Notes under the pieces: generated by a model
Seen by the model: only the letters and a program-made list of their open reading frames with translations
The model's database searches: none
What the model was told of the DNA's origin: nothing
Shown here: positions 7,860-16,963 of the stretch, in pieces
Layout of the letters: every line of letters begins with the position of its first letter
Position numbering within the stretch: the first letter of the stretch is position 1
Assembly: GCF_000312365.2 (NCBI RefSeq)
Contig: NZ_HG003686.1
Coordinates: 371,366 to 435,365 of the forward strand
Source of the DNA: Anaerococcus provencensis
GTDB taxonomy: Bacteria; Bacillota; Clostridia; Tissierellales; Peptoniphilaceae
Reading direction: 5' to 3'
Length of the DNA: 64,000 nucleotides
Made by a program: the position numbers and the translations under genes

Positions 7860-8519
7860 TTAACCTTCCAATTCTTCAATATTTATATCAGCAATTGTAT
7901 CTAGAACTTGGTCTGCGCTTTCTATGATATATTCCCATTCTCTCTCATTGTAAGGGAAATCTTTTAGCCCACAGGTCTTGATACCAAGTTTTTTTGCTGC
8001 ATTTATGGCATAGAGGGCATCATCAAAGAGGATGATTTGATCTGCAGGCACAGCAAATTTGTCTATAGCGTATTGCCAGTAAGCGTCTTCTGCCTTGTTT
8101 AGGTCCGTCAAATCTGGGGTGGTAAAGAAGCTAAAGTAATCGCTGATACCAAGTCTTTCGAAGGCAAGTTTAAGGTATATTGAATCAGTTGAAGAAGCTA
8201 TGGCCATCTCATAACCTGCCTCTTTGAGCTTTGTTAATATTTCCAAGGCGCCTTTTTTTGGCATCAGGTGATTTTTGTAGCCATCTTCGATAACATCTTC
8301 AAAATACTTACTAACTTCTGCTCGGCTCATATCTTTGGCTATATTTTCTGCTATATAATCAATCATTCCACCCATTGGAAGGGCTTCAATTTTGCCCTTT
8401 TCTTCCTTATCAAGCCCTTCGAAGCTAAAGCCGTATTTTTCAAAAATTCCATTAATTGGTTCGCTCCATATGTGCATGGAATCAAGTATTGTGCCATCGC
8501 AGTCAAAAAGTAATTTCAT
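7860..8519 (-). CDS. HAD-superfamily hydrolase (beta-phosphoglucomutase-like phosphatase)
   Basis: Predicted phosphatase, 219 residues. Motif I is FDCDGTILDS with the nucleophile and general-acid Asp pair; motif II is ASSTDS; motif IV is LFDDALYAINAAKKLG. A helical cap lies between motifs I and II, as in subfamily I phosphatases such as beta-phosphoglucomutase and phosphoglycolate phosphatase. AGGAGG precedes the ATG. A terminator hairpin separates it from the PHP gene upstream, so it may be partly expressed by read-through. The substrate is not known; a phosphorylated product of the neighbouring uptake system is a reasonable guess. Confidence 0.85.
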   Translation of the reverse strand: MKLLFDCDGTILDSMHIWSEPINGIFEKYGFSFEGLDKEEKGKIEALPMGGMIDYIAENIAKDMSRAEVSKYFEDVIEDGYKNHLMPKKGALEILTKLKEAGYEMAIASSTDSIYLKLAFERLGISDYFSFFTTPDLTDLNKAEDAYWQYAIDKFAVPADQIILFDDALYAINAAKKLGIKTCGLKDFPYNEREWEYIIESADQVLDTIADINIEELEG

Positions 8520-8530
8520 TTATCCTCCTA

Positions 8531-8558
8531 ATAAAAAAGTGACACTAAGGGGTGTCAC
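8531..8558 (-). terminator. Intrinsic terminator between PHP hydrolase and HAD genes
   Basis: On the minus strand GTGACAC (552-558 side), a short loop, GTGTCAC and TTTTTTATT form a 7-bp stem with U tract. It would end or attenuate the ABC transporter/PHP transcript before the HAD gene. Confidence 0.8.
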
Positions 8559-8564
8559 ATATCC

Positions 8565-9542
8565 TTATCTTACAAAAATAGGAGAAGTTACCACTAAATG
8601 GTAGTCATGTTTTTCCTTCAAATCTCCTATCACTTCAAATCTAATATACCCAGATTTTCCCTTAATATCAAAGTTAATTGATTCTTGGTAAGATATTTGA
8701 CTGTCAAATATTATTTCTTCGTTGTTGTAAATTACAAATCTTTTTGGGTCGATTTTGAAGTTTTCGTAGTTTTTAAATTTCGGCTTAGCAAGTTTTACAG
8801 AGCCTTTGACATGGTCATTTTCACTGATTTCATCGCCTAAGTTCATATTTTCAAGGTCTAAATCCATTATAGGGCCGTAAGTGATGTAGGTGTTAAGGTT
8901 TCTTATGGCAGCAAGGGCGTTTTCCTCACAAAGATCACCTTCAAATCCTAGCATATTGATAGCAAAGTTTTTGTCTTTGGAAGAAGGGCTGTGCCAATCA
9001 CGACCAGCTAGGGCGGCAAGCCTATAGCCTTTGCCGATTAATTCAATCCATTTTTGGTAGGCTTTTTCATTAGCAATACTATCTTGAGGGTTGCCACTAT
9101 TGGCTAGCTCTATATAATTAAATTTGGACCAGTCATCGACTTCAAACTCCCAATGGCAGCCTGTACAGAAAGGATTACCTATATCATATGGGTGGGCTAT
9201 GCCGATTACTATATTACTATCATCTGCCCTAATCTCATCTATGCATTCTGAAATATTGTCAATTGTTGCCTTGGTATAATCTCCCATCTCTTCGTTGCCA
9301 AGGATTACCATATGGCCATAGAAGGTTGTCCACTCGCTCCCCTTAAAGGCTGGTAGGATTTCCTCATCAAGTTTTGCCTCATAAATTTGCTCAAGGGCTG
9401 CGTTTGTGTTGTGGTCTGTTACAAAAATTGCCTCGTATCCAAAGTCTTTGGCTGCTTCAAGTAGTTCTCTTGGTGAGAACTTGGCATCAGAATTTATAGT
9501 GTGGGTGTGAAGTTCTATTGGTCTATAAGTTAGCTTAGTCAT
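8565..9542 (-). CDS. CehA/McbA-type PHP-domain metallohydrolase
   Basis: A 325-residue predicted metal-dependent hydrolase. The PHP core shows IELHTHTINSDAKFSP, VTDHNT, the FKGSEWTTFYGHMVIL strand, IAHPYD and AGRDWHSPS, which together give the usual His/Asp/Glu metal cluster. About 90 C-terminal residues form a likely beta domain. PHP enzymes of this type cleave phosphoesters or related bonds, but the substrate is not known. Its ATG overlaps the stop of the 150-residue gene before it, which in turn overlaps a permease gene, so it is firmly tied to the ABC importer. An organophosphate or phosphonate substrate is plausible. Confidence 0.8.
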   Translation of the reverse strand: MTKLTYRPIELHTHTINSDAKFSPRELLEAAKDFGYEAIFVTDHNTNAALEQIYEAKLDEEILPAFKGSEWTTFYGHMVILGNEEMGDYTKATIDNISECIDEIRADDSNIVIGIAHPYDIGNPFCTGCHWEFEVDDWSKFNYIELANSGNPQDSIANEKAYQKWIELIGKGYRLAALAGRDWHSPSSKDKNFAINMLGFEGDLCEENALAAIRNLNTYITYGPIMDLDLENMNLGDEISENDHVKGSVKLAKPKFKNYENFKIDPKRFVIYNNEEIIFDSQISYQESINFDIKGKSGYIRFEVIGDLKEKHDYHLVVTSPIFVR

Positions 9543-9987
9543 CTATGGCCTCCAGTGAAAAATGTGCATTAATTTTCGAATTTGAGCTGTGCATACTTAG
9601 GATAAATTCGTAGTCGCCCTTTTTTACCGCAAATTTCTTGTAACCAGGAGAGGATTTGTCTTTTGAAACTATTATCTCTTGGTGGTTATCCTTGTTGTGG
9701 TAGGCTCCTACAAATTTTCCTTCATACAAAAGTGAAGTAGTGATAAGATTTGCTATCTCACTATTTAGGATGTCATCTCGATCTTCTTGGCTGTAGTCTT
9801 CTTTTGGCATATATTTATCGGCACATTCCCTTAGTTTTTCCAAGCTATATTCCTTTGGAACATTGGTTGGATCATAGTCTAAGTTGATCTTTATTGCTTT
9901 ATAGTCCCTATCCAGGCTAAAAGGATATCTTAAATGTGTCAAAGTATCTTTGTCATCTAGCTTAAGTTTTTCATCAAGTATTATCAT
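9535..9987 (-). CDS. Uncharacterised protein linked to PHP hydrolase and ABC importer
   Basis: A 150-residue soluble, acidic protein with no signal peptide or membrane segment; I do not recognise a family. Its second half (YEGKFVGAYHNKDNHQEIIV, KKFAVKKGDYEFILSMH) looks like an all-beta domain. I start it at ATG 9987, where GGGAGAT precedes the codon and ATGA overlaps the permease stop; a longer frame to 10050 would run inside the permease gene. It also overlaps the PHP gene by 8 bases. The tight coupling suggests it partners the PHP hydrolase, perhaps as a detached beta domain. Confidence 0.7.
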   Translation of the reverse strand: MIILDEKLKLDDKDTLTHLRYPFSLDRDYKAIKINLDYDPTNVPKEYSLEKLRECADKYMPKEDYSQEDRDDILNSEIANLITTSLLYEGKFVGAYHNKDNHQEIIVSKDKSSPGYKKFAVKKGDYEFILSMHSSNSKINAHFSLEAIDD

Positions 9988-10829
9988 TTTATCTCCCGTT
10001 CTTTTTTCTTCATATTTGAAAGGATATAGGCAACAGCTGATATTGCACATATTAAAAACATGATTACAGAAAGTGCAGCGGCTTGTTCAAAATTTCTATA
10101 TACGCTGAAGATATCATTTAGTGTAACTCCTAGCATTTTTGGATTGTTTGCTCCAATTAGGTATGGGGTTGTAAATGATCCTACATTTGACATAAATACG
10201 AATGTTGCAGCTACAAGTACCTCTCTATAGCTTAAGGGCCAAATTATATTTTTAAATATACTCCACTTATTTGCCCCTATATCTCTAGCTGAGTTTAAGG
10301 ATTCCCAAGAAATTGCAGATAGTGAGGGAGCTATTATAAGTGTAGCAAAAGGAATATTAAACCATAGGTTAGTAAATATAATACCACTTTTATTATACAT
10401 TAGCCCTAATTGCCAAGTCTGACCAAAAACTTTACCAATTCTTGCTATAAGACCAGCATCACCTATGATTTGCATAATTGCATAGACAGCAACTATGCCT
10501 GGGATAAATCTCGGCATAAGTGTCAAGTTGTATAATTTTTTGCTTATTGTTGAGTTTGAAAATCTTACATATATGGCAAATGGATATGCAAAAATAATTG
10601 ATAATACTACTGTTATTAGTGCTATTTCTAGTGTATATAATATGTTAGCTTTCATTAAAGGATCGGTAAAAAAGTAAGTGTAGTTATCAAGTGTAAAACC
10701 AATACCTTCGGGATTATTAAAAGATCTAGCGATTGAGTTTATTATAGGGATTAGTACAAATCCGATAGTCATTATAAGTGATGGTAAGACCATCAAGTAA
10801 GGTAGAAATTTATTTTCTTTCTTGTTCAA
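9984..10829 (-). CDS. ABC transporter permease (PotB/PhnU-like)
   Basis: A 281-residue inner-membrane subunit with six predicted transmembrane segments. The EAA-type loop reads ISWESLNSARDIGANKWSIF followed by a PLSYREV motif. The N-terminal segment with LPSLIMTIGFVLIPIINSI is typical of PotB, CysT or AfuB permeases that work as heterodimers with a PotC-like partner, here the gene at 12993. It follows the binding-protein gene by 9 bases. Confidence 0.88.
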   Translation of the reverse strand: MNKKENKFLPYLMVLPSLIMTIGFVLIPIINSIARSFNNPEGIGFTLDNYTYFFTDPLMKANILYTLEIALITVVLSIIFAYPFAIYVRFSNSTISKKLYNLTLMPRFIPGIVAVYAIMQIIGDAGLIARIGKVFGQTWQLGLMYNKSGIIFTNLWFNIPFATLIIAPSLSAISWESLNSARDIGANKWSIFKNIIWPLSYREVLVAATFVFMSNVGSFTTPYLIGANNPKMLGVTLNDIFSVYRNFEQAAALSVIMFLICAISAVAYILSNMKKKEREIK

Positions 10830-10838
10830 GGAAACCTC

Positions 10839-12011
10839 CTAGTTAAGAGTGCCTATTTCTTTATCCCATTTTTCAGTAATATCAGTTCCTAGTTCGCCAA
10901 TATCTATAGTTCTGAAATTTTTAATATCGAATGTGCTCATTAAATCTTTATTTTCAGACGTTAATCCTGTCATATCTACTACTGGAAAAGCTCCCATCTC
11001 ATCAAGTAGTATTGATTGTGCTTCATCTGATAGTATATAGTCTATTATTGCATAAGCACCATCAGCATTTTTTGTGTTACCAGGTATTGCAAGATTTACT
11101 AGGCTTCCAGTAAATCCTGGATCAATTTGAGTCATTTTAATTGATTCAGGTAAAGTTCCTTGCTGTAGTTGAGATATAAGCATATCTACCCAAGCAGGTG
11201 TCATAGCTATTTGTTGGTTAGCTAATAAGTCTAATGATCCCTGATTTTTATGAGGATATACAACTTTGCCTCCAGATTGGTATAGGTGTGGATGAAGTTC
11301 TTTTAGCAAATCAAATCCTTCATCCCAATCATCTTTCCATTTTTCATCAGAGCTATGAAGTGCTTCTTCCGGTAGTTTGTTATATATAGCGGTTGCTACA
11401 AAAGAATCTCCTGATCCACCTGTACCTGGAGTGCAATAAGCAAATTGTCCGTCATTTTCTTCAATCCATTTGTAAAGTTCTTCAGCTGTTTTTGGAGGAT
11501 TTTTAACCATATCTTCGTTATAAGCTAAAACTACAGTTGTTCCTCTATAAGGCACTTGGTAATCTCCACCTGTAGCAAGCTGTGAAGAGATATTTCTATC
11601 AGAATTTTTTAATTTATTGTTATCTATTTTTTGGAATATGTCTTCACCACCTTCTTTGGTGTAGATTTCAAATTCTCCTCCGTTAACTTCAATTAAGTCA
11701 AATTCTGAATTTTCTTGACCAGATTTATATTGGGATATAACCCTATCAGATAAGCTGGTTGCACCTGTACCAGATGAAACGTGTTGTAGATTCATTTGGT
11801 ATTTACCTTGATTATATTCTTCATTTGCATTGAAGCCTGCTGCTAATTTTTCCCAGCTTGTTTTTACATTCTCTGATCCACTTGTCCAGACTGTTATTTG
11901 TTGCTTCTCTCCGCTATTATTTGCTGTTCCATTGTTGTTTCCACAGGCAGAAAGAGTAGTTGAAAGTAGTGCTATAGACAATACACTTGAAATAATTTTT
12001 TTGAAATTCAT
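10839..12011 (-). CDS. ABC transporter substrate-binding lipoprotein
   Basis: A 390-residue extracellular binding protein. The signal peptide ends in the lipobox LSAC (STTLSACGN), so it is lipid-anchored. ITVWTSGSENVKTSWEKLAAGF and the later ADGAYAIIDYILSDEAQSILL are typical of family 1 / PotD-AfuA-YnjB binding proteins. It lies between the ATPase and a permease in a seven-gene unit. The ligand cannot be read from sequence; thiamine, iron, polyamine and 2-aminoethylphosphonate systems all have this gene plan, and the PHP/HAD neighbours favour a phosphorus compound. Confidence 0.87.
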   Translation of the reverse strand: MNFKKIISSVLSIALLSTTLSACGNNNGTANNSGEKQQITVWTSGSENVKTSWEKLAAGFNANEEYNQGKYQMNLQHVSSGTGATSLSDRVISQYKSGQENSEFDLIEVNGGEFEIYTKEGGEDIFQKIDNNKLKNSDRNISSQLATGGDYQVPYRGTTVVLAYNEDMVKNPPKTAEELYKWIEENDGQFAYCTPGTGGSGDSFVATAIYNKLPEEALHSSDEKWKDDWDEGFDLLKELHPHLYQSGGKVVYPHKNQGSLDLLANQQIAMTPAWVDMLISQLQQGTLPESIKMTQIDPGFTGSLVNLAIPGNTKNADGAYAIIDYILSDEAQSILLDEMGAFPVVDMTGLTSENKDLMSTFDIKNFRTIDIGELGTDITEKWDKEIGTLN

Positions 12012-12012
12012 A

Positions 12013-12984
12013 TTAGTTCTCCTTATTATATATTCTATAGTTTGTTATATCAAAACTTACTTTATCTTTAAGTTTGATATCGCTTATTAAGTTCTTTGGT
12101 ACAAATGATAGAAACTCTTTATCATTTACTAAAATTCTAAGTTGATAGTAATGCCCCATTAGCATAATTTGAGTAACTTCGCCCAGGTATTTACCTGTAT
12201 TATCGGTGTAAACATGAGTTTCTTCTGGCCTAAAAGCTTTTACTTCGTTACCATCATCTATAAAGTTCATTTCACCGATAAAGGATGCAACATATGGATT
12301 TATTGGGTTTTCGTAGATGTTTTCGGGTGTATCTATTTGAGATATAACCCCTTTATCCATAACAACAATTCTATCAGAAATTGATATAGCTTCTTCCTGA
12401 TCGTGAGTTACAAATACAACGCTGATTCCCAATTCTTGTTGGATGCGCCTAAGTTCAGCTCTCATTTGCTGGCGGATTTTTGCATCAAGTGCCGAGAAAG
12501 GTTCATCTAGTAAGAGCACAGCTGGTTTTAATAACAAAGACCTACCTATGGCAATTCTTTGCTGTTGCCCACCTGACATTTGAGATGGGTATTTTTTCTC
12601 AAAGCCTACCATTTTTAAAAGCTTTAAGATATTTTCTATTTCAGAATCAATAATTTTTTTATCAACTTTTCTAAGTTTTAATCCATAAGCTAGATTTTCA
12701 TAAACTGTCATATGAGGCCAAAGGTTATACCCTTGAAAAACCATTGATGTAGGTCGATTTTCTGGCGCGATATTAGTAACATCAATTCCTTCGATATAGA
12801 TATGACCACTGGAAACTGGATTGAAGCCACCTAATGCACGAAGAATTGTAGATTTCCCACAACCTGAGGGCCCTAGAAGAGTTACGATTTCATTATTATG
12901 GATATTTAAATTGATGTTTTTTACACCATCTCCATTATCGTAGATAACGGAAAGATCTTCGATTTTTACTGTTATTTCACTCAT
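12013..12984 (-). CDS. ABC transporter ATP-binding protein (PotA/FbpC-like)
   Basis: A 323-residue ATPase with Walker A GPSGCGKST, Q-loop FQGYNLWPHMTV, signature MSGGQQQRIAIGRSL, Walker B VLLLDEPFSAL and the H-loop VTHDQEEA. The C-terminal ~90 residues (EVKAFRPEETHVY...GEVTQIMLMGHYY) are a TOBE-like regulatory domain. It energises the importer formed with the two permeases at 9984 and 12993. It starts 9 bases after the first permease gene. Confidence 0.92.
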   Translation of the reverse strand: MSEITVKIEDLSVIYDNGDGVKNINLNIHNNEIVTLLGPSGCGKSTILRALGGFNPVSSGHIYIEGIDVTNIAPENRPTSMVFQGYNLWPHMTVYENLAYGLKLRKVDKKIIDSEIENILKLLKMVGFEKKYPSQMSGGQQQRIAIGRSLLLKPAVLLLDEPFSALDAKIRQQMRAELRRIQQELGISVVFVTHDQEEAISISDRIVVMDKGVISQIDTPENIYENPINPYVASFIGEMNFIDDGNEVKAFRPEETHVYTDNTGKYLGEVTQIMLMGHYYQLRILVNDKEFLSFVPKNLISDIKLKDKVSFDITNYRIYNKEN

Positions 12985-12992
12985 ATAATTAC

Positions 12993-13823
12993 CTATTTGA
13001 TTTGTATAGCATCTGCTGTTATGTATTTTCTAAATAAGAAAATAACTATAATAGAAGGAATCATTAGTAACAGAGAAAAAACGGCGCCGGCAGTTATTGG
13101 GAAATCCATAATTACTGCATACATTTCTGTTGCCATGGTTGAAATTTGTGGGAAACCTACAACTAAAGTTCCCTGAGCTTCATCCATACTTGCTAGAAAG
13201 GTAAATACAGATGCAACCGCAATACCAGGCATTGCGAGAGGTAAAGTTATATCCTTAAAAGTTCTCAAAGGAGATGCTCCAACGTCTCTGGCGGCTTCTT
13301 CTTGCTCTTTTCTAACAGACCTAAATGAACCCAAAGGTAGCCAAACCATATACATAATTGTATTAATAATATGTATAATTATAACTCCTGTATAAGTACC
13401 CATAAGGCCAAGTTTGTAGTAAATGATAGCTATAGAAACATATAGTCCCATTTTAGGAAATGCATTTGTCAAAAGATAAGAAAAAAGTACAAGACTTTTG
13501 CCTTTAAATTCGTAACGAGCCAGTGCATAAGCAGCTGGTAAGCAAATCAAAAGTGAAAAAATGGTAACTAAAATAGCTATTATAACTGATGAAAGTATAG
13601 ATGATATAAGATTATCCCTATCAATAATAAAATTCCACCAGTTAAATCCCCATTCATTAGGGAAAATATAAGGAAATTGATACTTGTTTGCGAAAGCAAG
13701 CATAGCAGCGTTTAAGAGTGGTAAATAAAAGAATAAAAAAAATACTATCGATAAGATAAATTCAAAAAACTTATTTTTACCAACTGTATGATAAAAACGC
13801 TTTGGATTTAGTAATTTAAACAA
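12993..13823 (-). CDS. ABC transporter permease (PotC/PhnV-like)
   Basis: A 276-residue six-segment membrane protein and first gene of the minus-strand importer operon. The EAA loop reads EEAARDVGASPLRTFKDITLP. An AAAGGAGT ribosome site precedes the ATG. It pairs with the PotB-like permease at 9984. The intergenic region to chrA (13824-14019) is A+T-rich and holds divergent promoters; I could assign only the chrA -10 box with confidence. Confidence 0.88.
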   Translation of the reverse strand: MFKLLNPKRFYHTVGKNKFFEFILSIVFFLFFYLPLLNAAMLAFANKYQFPYIFPNEWGFNWWNFIIDRDNLISSILSSVIIAILVTIFSLLICLPAAYALARYEFKGKSLVLFSYLLTNAFPKMGLYVSIAIIYYKLGLMGTYTGVIIIHIINTIMYMVWLPLGSFRSVRKEQEEAARDVGASPLRTFKDITLPLAMPGIAVASVFTFLASMDEAQGTLVVGFPQISTMATEMYAVIMDFPITAGAVFSLLLMIPSIIVIFLFRKYITADAIQIK

Positions 13824-13982
13824 TAATTTACTCCTTTCTTCTCTGATATTTAGAAGTATAGCAACAAATTATTAGCTATATATTTTTTATTTGTAAAGTT
13901 TAATTAAAGCAAATATATAAAAAATTATAATTTTGTAAAATTAATTTAATAAATATTATAAAATACTATTTTATATCAGCTG

Positions 13983-13991
13983 TGATATACT
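13983..13991 (+). promoter_or_regulatory. Extended -10 promoter of the chrA pair
   Basis: TGA-TATACT (13983-13991) is an extended -10 element about 29 bases before the TTG start of the first chrA gene. The -35 region is poor, which is usual for extended -10 promoters. Confidence 0.45.
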
Positions 13992-14019
13992 ATTACTAGA
14001 TTAATGTAAGGAGTTTGTT

Positions 14020-14565
14020 TTGAATATATTAGGGGATTTATATATAACTTTTGCCAAGATAGGATTATTTACTTTTGGTGGGGGCTATGCTATGTTGCCG
14101 CTTTTGGAGCGTGAAGTTGTCGATAATAAAAAGTGGGCTAGCCGTGATGAGATTTTGGACTACTATGCCATAGGCCAGTCTACACCAGGAATTATTGCAG
14201 TAAATACTGCTACTTTCTGTGGTTATTCCCAGGCTGGAGACTTGGGAGGTATTGTTGCAAGCCTTGGATTTATCACACCTTCTATAATTATTATTTTGAT
14301 TATTGCCAACTTTTTGGAGAACTTTTCTCATCTTTCTTTTATCAAACATGCCTTTGCTGGAATTAGGGTGGGAGTTTCGGCCCTTGTTTTTTATTCGGTA
14401 CTTAAGATGATAAAGTCAAATGCCAACACGCCTCTCAAATTTGCTATATTTTTGCTAACTTTTGCAGCAGTTGCATTTTTATCCATATCTCCAGTTATAA
14501 TTGTCATTGCTGTTGGAGTTTTTGGGATTTTGCTTGGCAATAGAGGAGGTAAGAAAGATGCTTAG
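14020..14565 (+). CDS. chrA: Chromate transporter family half-protein (CHR domain 1)
   Basis: A 181-residue single CHR domain with about five transmembrane segments. FAKIGLFTFGGGYAMLPLLE and AIGQSTPGIIAVNTATFCGY are the family signature strings. It starts at TTG 14020 after AAGGAG. In Firmicutes, two short ChrA proteins are commonly encoded side by side and act together; the second overlaps this gene. Chromate efflux is the named family function, but the natural substrate in an anaerobe is uncertain. Confidence 0.85.
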   Translation: MNILGDLYITFAKIGLFTFGGGYAMLPLLEREVVDNKKWASRDEILDYYAIGQSTPGIIAVNTATFCGYSQAGDLGGIVASLGFITPSIIIILIIANFLENFSHLSFIKHAFAGIRVGVSALVFYSVLKMIKSNANTPLKFAIFLLTFAAVAFLSISPVIIVIAVGVFGILLGNRGGKKDA

Positions 14566-15118
14566 ATTGATCTGGGAATTTTTTAAGACTGGACTTTTTG
14601 CCATAGGTGGAGGAATGGCAACTATTCCTTTTTTGCAAGAAATGGCAAAAAACTATGGATGGTTTAGCGAAGCAGATCTACTAGACATGATTGCAGTTTC
14701 TGAGTCAACGCCTGGGGCCATTGGGATAAATATTGCGACTTTTGCAGGCTACAAATCCTATGGTATTCCTGGTTCAATACTCGCGACCATATCGCTTATA
14801 AGTGCACCCATCATTATAGTTCTTATCATATCTAGAATGATGGCTAAGTTTAAGAACTCACAAACTATAGAAAATATGTTTACTACCATCAGACCTGCTA
14901 CAGCCGGCCTTATTCTTGGAGCCATGAGTTCTGTTATGGTTCTAACCCTTTTTGATATTGATTTGTTTAGGGCAAGTGGAAATATTATAGACTTATTAAG
15001 ACCTATTCCTATAGTCTTGTTTGCAGTATTTTTATTTGCCTTGATAAAATTTAAGAAAATTCACCCGCTTGCAATTATTGCAATTTCTGCAATTCTGGGT
15101 GTGGTTTTTGCCTTGTAG
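14558..15118 (+). CDS. chrA: Chromate transporter family half-protein (CHR domain 2)
   Basis: Second CHR domain, 186 residues: FFKTGLFAIGGGMATIPFLQ, then AVSESTPGAIGINIATFAGY. I choose ATG 14558, preceded by GAGGAGGT at 14543-14550; it overlaps the end of the first chrA gene by 8 bases. A longer frame to 14501 would lie inside that gene. The ribokinase gene follows 9 bases after the stop, so the four-gene run 14020-16953 may be one transcript. Confidence 0.85.
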   Translation: MLRLIWEFFKTGLFAIGGGMATIPFLQEMAKNYGWFSEADLLDMIAVSESTPGAIGINIATFAGYKSYGIPGSILATISLISAPIIIVLIISRMMAKFKNSQTIENMFTTIRPATAGLILGAMSSVMVLTLFDIDLFRASGNIIDLLRPIPIVLFAVFLFALIKFKKIHPLAIIAISAILGVVFAL

Positions 15119-15127
15119 GGAGGACAT

Positions 15128-16033
15128 ATGACACAAATTTTAAACTTTGGATCACTAAATATTGATAAAGTTTATTCACTAGATCACATAGTAAATGAAG
15201 GTGAGACTATATCTGCCATATCTTATAATGAAGGAATGGGTGGCAAGGGACTAAACCAATCCATAGCTCTTAAGAGAGCTGGTGCAGACCTTATCCATGC
15301 GGGTTTTGTAGGAGAAGATGATGGAGATATACTACTAGATTATATGGCTGAAAATAAGGTTAATTTTTTAGTTGAAAAAGTTTCTGGAGAATCCGGCCAT
15401 GCCATAATCCAAGTTGATAAAAACGCCAACAACTCTATCATCGTAGAAGCTGGGGCTAATAAAAAGATTGATAAGTCCTATATAGACCAAGTATTGGCCG
15501 AATTTGATGAAGATGATTTTCTACTTTTGCAAAATGAGATATCTAACTTGCCATACATAGTTGAAGTGGCTAGCAAAAGAAAAATGAAAATAGTATTAAA
15601 TCCATCACCAGTAGATGAATCACTAAAGACAACTGATTTTAGCAAAATTGATACCCTAATCCTAAACGAAACGGAAGCCTATGATATAAGTGGCTGTGAG
15701 GATCCAGATAATATAATAGATTATTTTAGGGAGGGATATCAGGATTTAAATCTTCTACTAACACTTGGAAAAGATGGAGGTATTTATTCTTCCAAAGATA
15801 CTAAGATTAAATTTGATGGCTTTAAGACAAATGCCATTGATACTACAGGAGCTGGTGATACTTTCCTAGGATATTTTCTTGCAAATATCTCCAAGGGAGA
15901 AGAGATTAAAAAGTCACTAAAGCTAGCAAGCCTTGCAGCAGGTCTTGCTTGTAGCAAAGAAGGAGCAGCTGCTTCTATTCCGAGCCTAAAAGAAGTTGAA
16001 GCATATGCAAAAGAAAATAAGGTGGACTTGTGA
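15128..16033 (+). CDS. rbsK: Ribokinase (PfkB family)
   Basis: ATP-dependent phosphorylation of ribose to ribose 5-phosphate. The 301-residue protein has the N-terminal substrate motif NEGMGGKGLNQSIALKRAGA, the NPSPVD strand, NETEAYDISG and the C-terminal anion-hole motif DTTGAGDTFLGYFLA. GGGAGGA precedes the ATG. The neighbouring nucleoside hydrolase releases free ribose, so together they salvage ribose from ribonucleosides. Assignment to ribokinase rather than another PfkB sugar kinase rests on the NxGGKGxNQ string and that neighbour. Confidence 0.87.
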   Translation: MTQILNFGSLNIDKVYSLDHIVNEGETISAISYNEGMGGKGLNQSIALKRAGADLIHAGFVGEDDGDILLDYMAENKVNFLVEKVSGESGHAIIQVDKNANNSIIVEAGANKKIDKSYIDQVLAEFDEDDFLLLQNEISNLPYIVEVASKRKMKIVLNPSPVDESLKTTDFSKIDTLILNETEAYDISGCEDPDNIIDYFREGYQDLNLLLTLGKDGGIYSSKDTKIKFDGFKTNAIDTTGAGDTFLGYFLANISKGEEIKKSLKLASLAAGLACSKEGAAASIPSLKEVEAYAKENKVDL

Positions 16034-16953
16034 TGAGAAAAATTATTACGATATTTGATACAGACCCAGGTATAGACGATGCCTTTGCCCTTAGCTATTT
16101 GCATGAAAGTGAGATTTTTGATGTAAAGATGGTCTCATCTGTTGCTGGCAATGTAAAGCTTGCAAATACTACAAGAAATCTTAGAGGACTAGTAAAGGCC
16201 ATGGATTGGGATATACCAATACATAGGGGACTTGCTAAGCCGCTTTTTGGTCCACAAGTGCTAGCAGAAGAATTCCATGGGGTGGATGGACTTTCAGGAT
16301 ATTTGTTTGATGAGAATGCCTTAGCAGACATATCAGATAAGCCAGCCATAGATGCTATGGCAGATGTACTAAGGGCAAATGACCAGGTTCTAATCATCGC
16401 TGTTGGGCCTCTTACAAATATAGGGTCCCTTATACTTGCTCACCCTGAGCTAAAGGGGAAAATATCAGAGATTACAATTATGGGTGGAGTAGTAGGCACA
16501 GGCAACACTACACCAGTAGCAGAATTTAATATTTACGCCGACCCTGAGGCGGCAAAAATAGTTTTTGAATCTGGAATCAGGGTCAATATGGTAGGCCTCA
16601 ATGTGACAACAAAGACTTACTACAATACTGCCATGCACGAAAAGTTTAAAAAGTCAGATAAGAAAATAAATAAAATCCTAGCAGATATAATGGATCGACG
16701 CATAGCAAAAACTGGAGCTGAAGAAAATTATACAACCTATATGCACGACACCCTTACTGTAATGTATCATACTAATCCAGAAATCTTTGAAAGTACCATG
16801 GTTCACATGGACGTGGAAACAAAGGGAGAATTTACAAGGGGTATGACCGTAGCTGACATGAGAGCCGTATCCAAGGCTTGTAAAAATGTAAATTTTGTGA
16901 CAGATATTGATACAGAAAAATTTGAAGAAATATTTATGGAAGTATTGGTTTAG
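16033..16953 (+). CDS. Ribonucleoside hydrolase (inosine-uridine preferring family)
   Basis: Cleaves the N-glycosidic bond of ribonucleosides to base and ribose. The 306-residue protein opens with the calcium-binding signature FDTDPGIDDAFAL. ITIMGGVVGTGNTTPVAEFN and DPEAAKIVFESG are further family blocks. ATG 16033 overlaps the rbsK stop; an alternative GTG lies one codon earlier. AAGGTGG at 16019-16025 fits the ATG. Acts with the upstream ribokinase in nucleoside salvage. The exact base preference cannot be told. Confidence 0.9.
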   Translation: MRKIITIFDTDPGIDDAFALSYLHESEIFDVKMVSSVAGNVKLANTTRNLRGLVKAMDWDIPIHRGLAKPLFGPQVLAEEFHGVDGLSGYLFDENALADISDKPAIDAMADVLRANDQVLIIAVGPLTNIGSLILAHPELKGKISEITIMGGVVGTGNTTPVAEFNIYADPEAAKIVFESGIRVNMVGLNVTTKTYYNTAMHEKFKKSDKKINKILADIMDRRIAKTGAEENYTTYMHDTLTVMYHTNPEIFESTMVHMDVETKGEFTRGMTVADMRAVSKACKNVNFVTDIDTEKFEEIFMEVLV

Positions 16954-16963
16954 TGGGAGTTTT

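Noticed and set aside
9988-10050. Longer N-terminus for the 150-residue protein (start at 10050)
   Set aside because: The added codons lie inside the permease gene, while ATG 9987 has GGGAGAT and an ATGA overlap.
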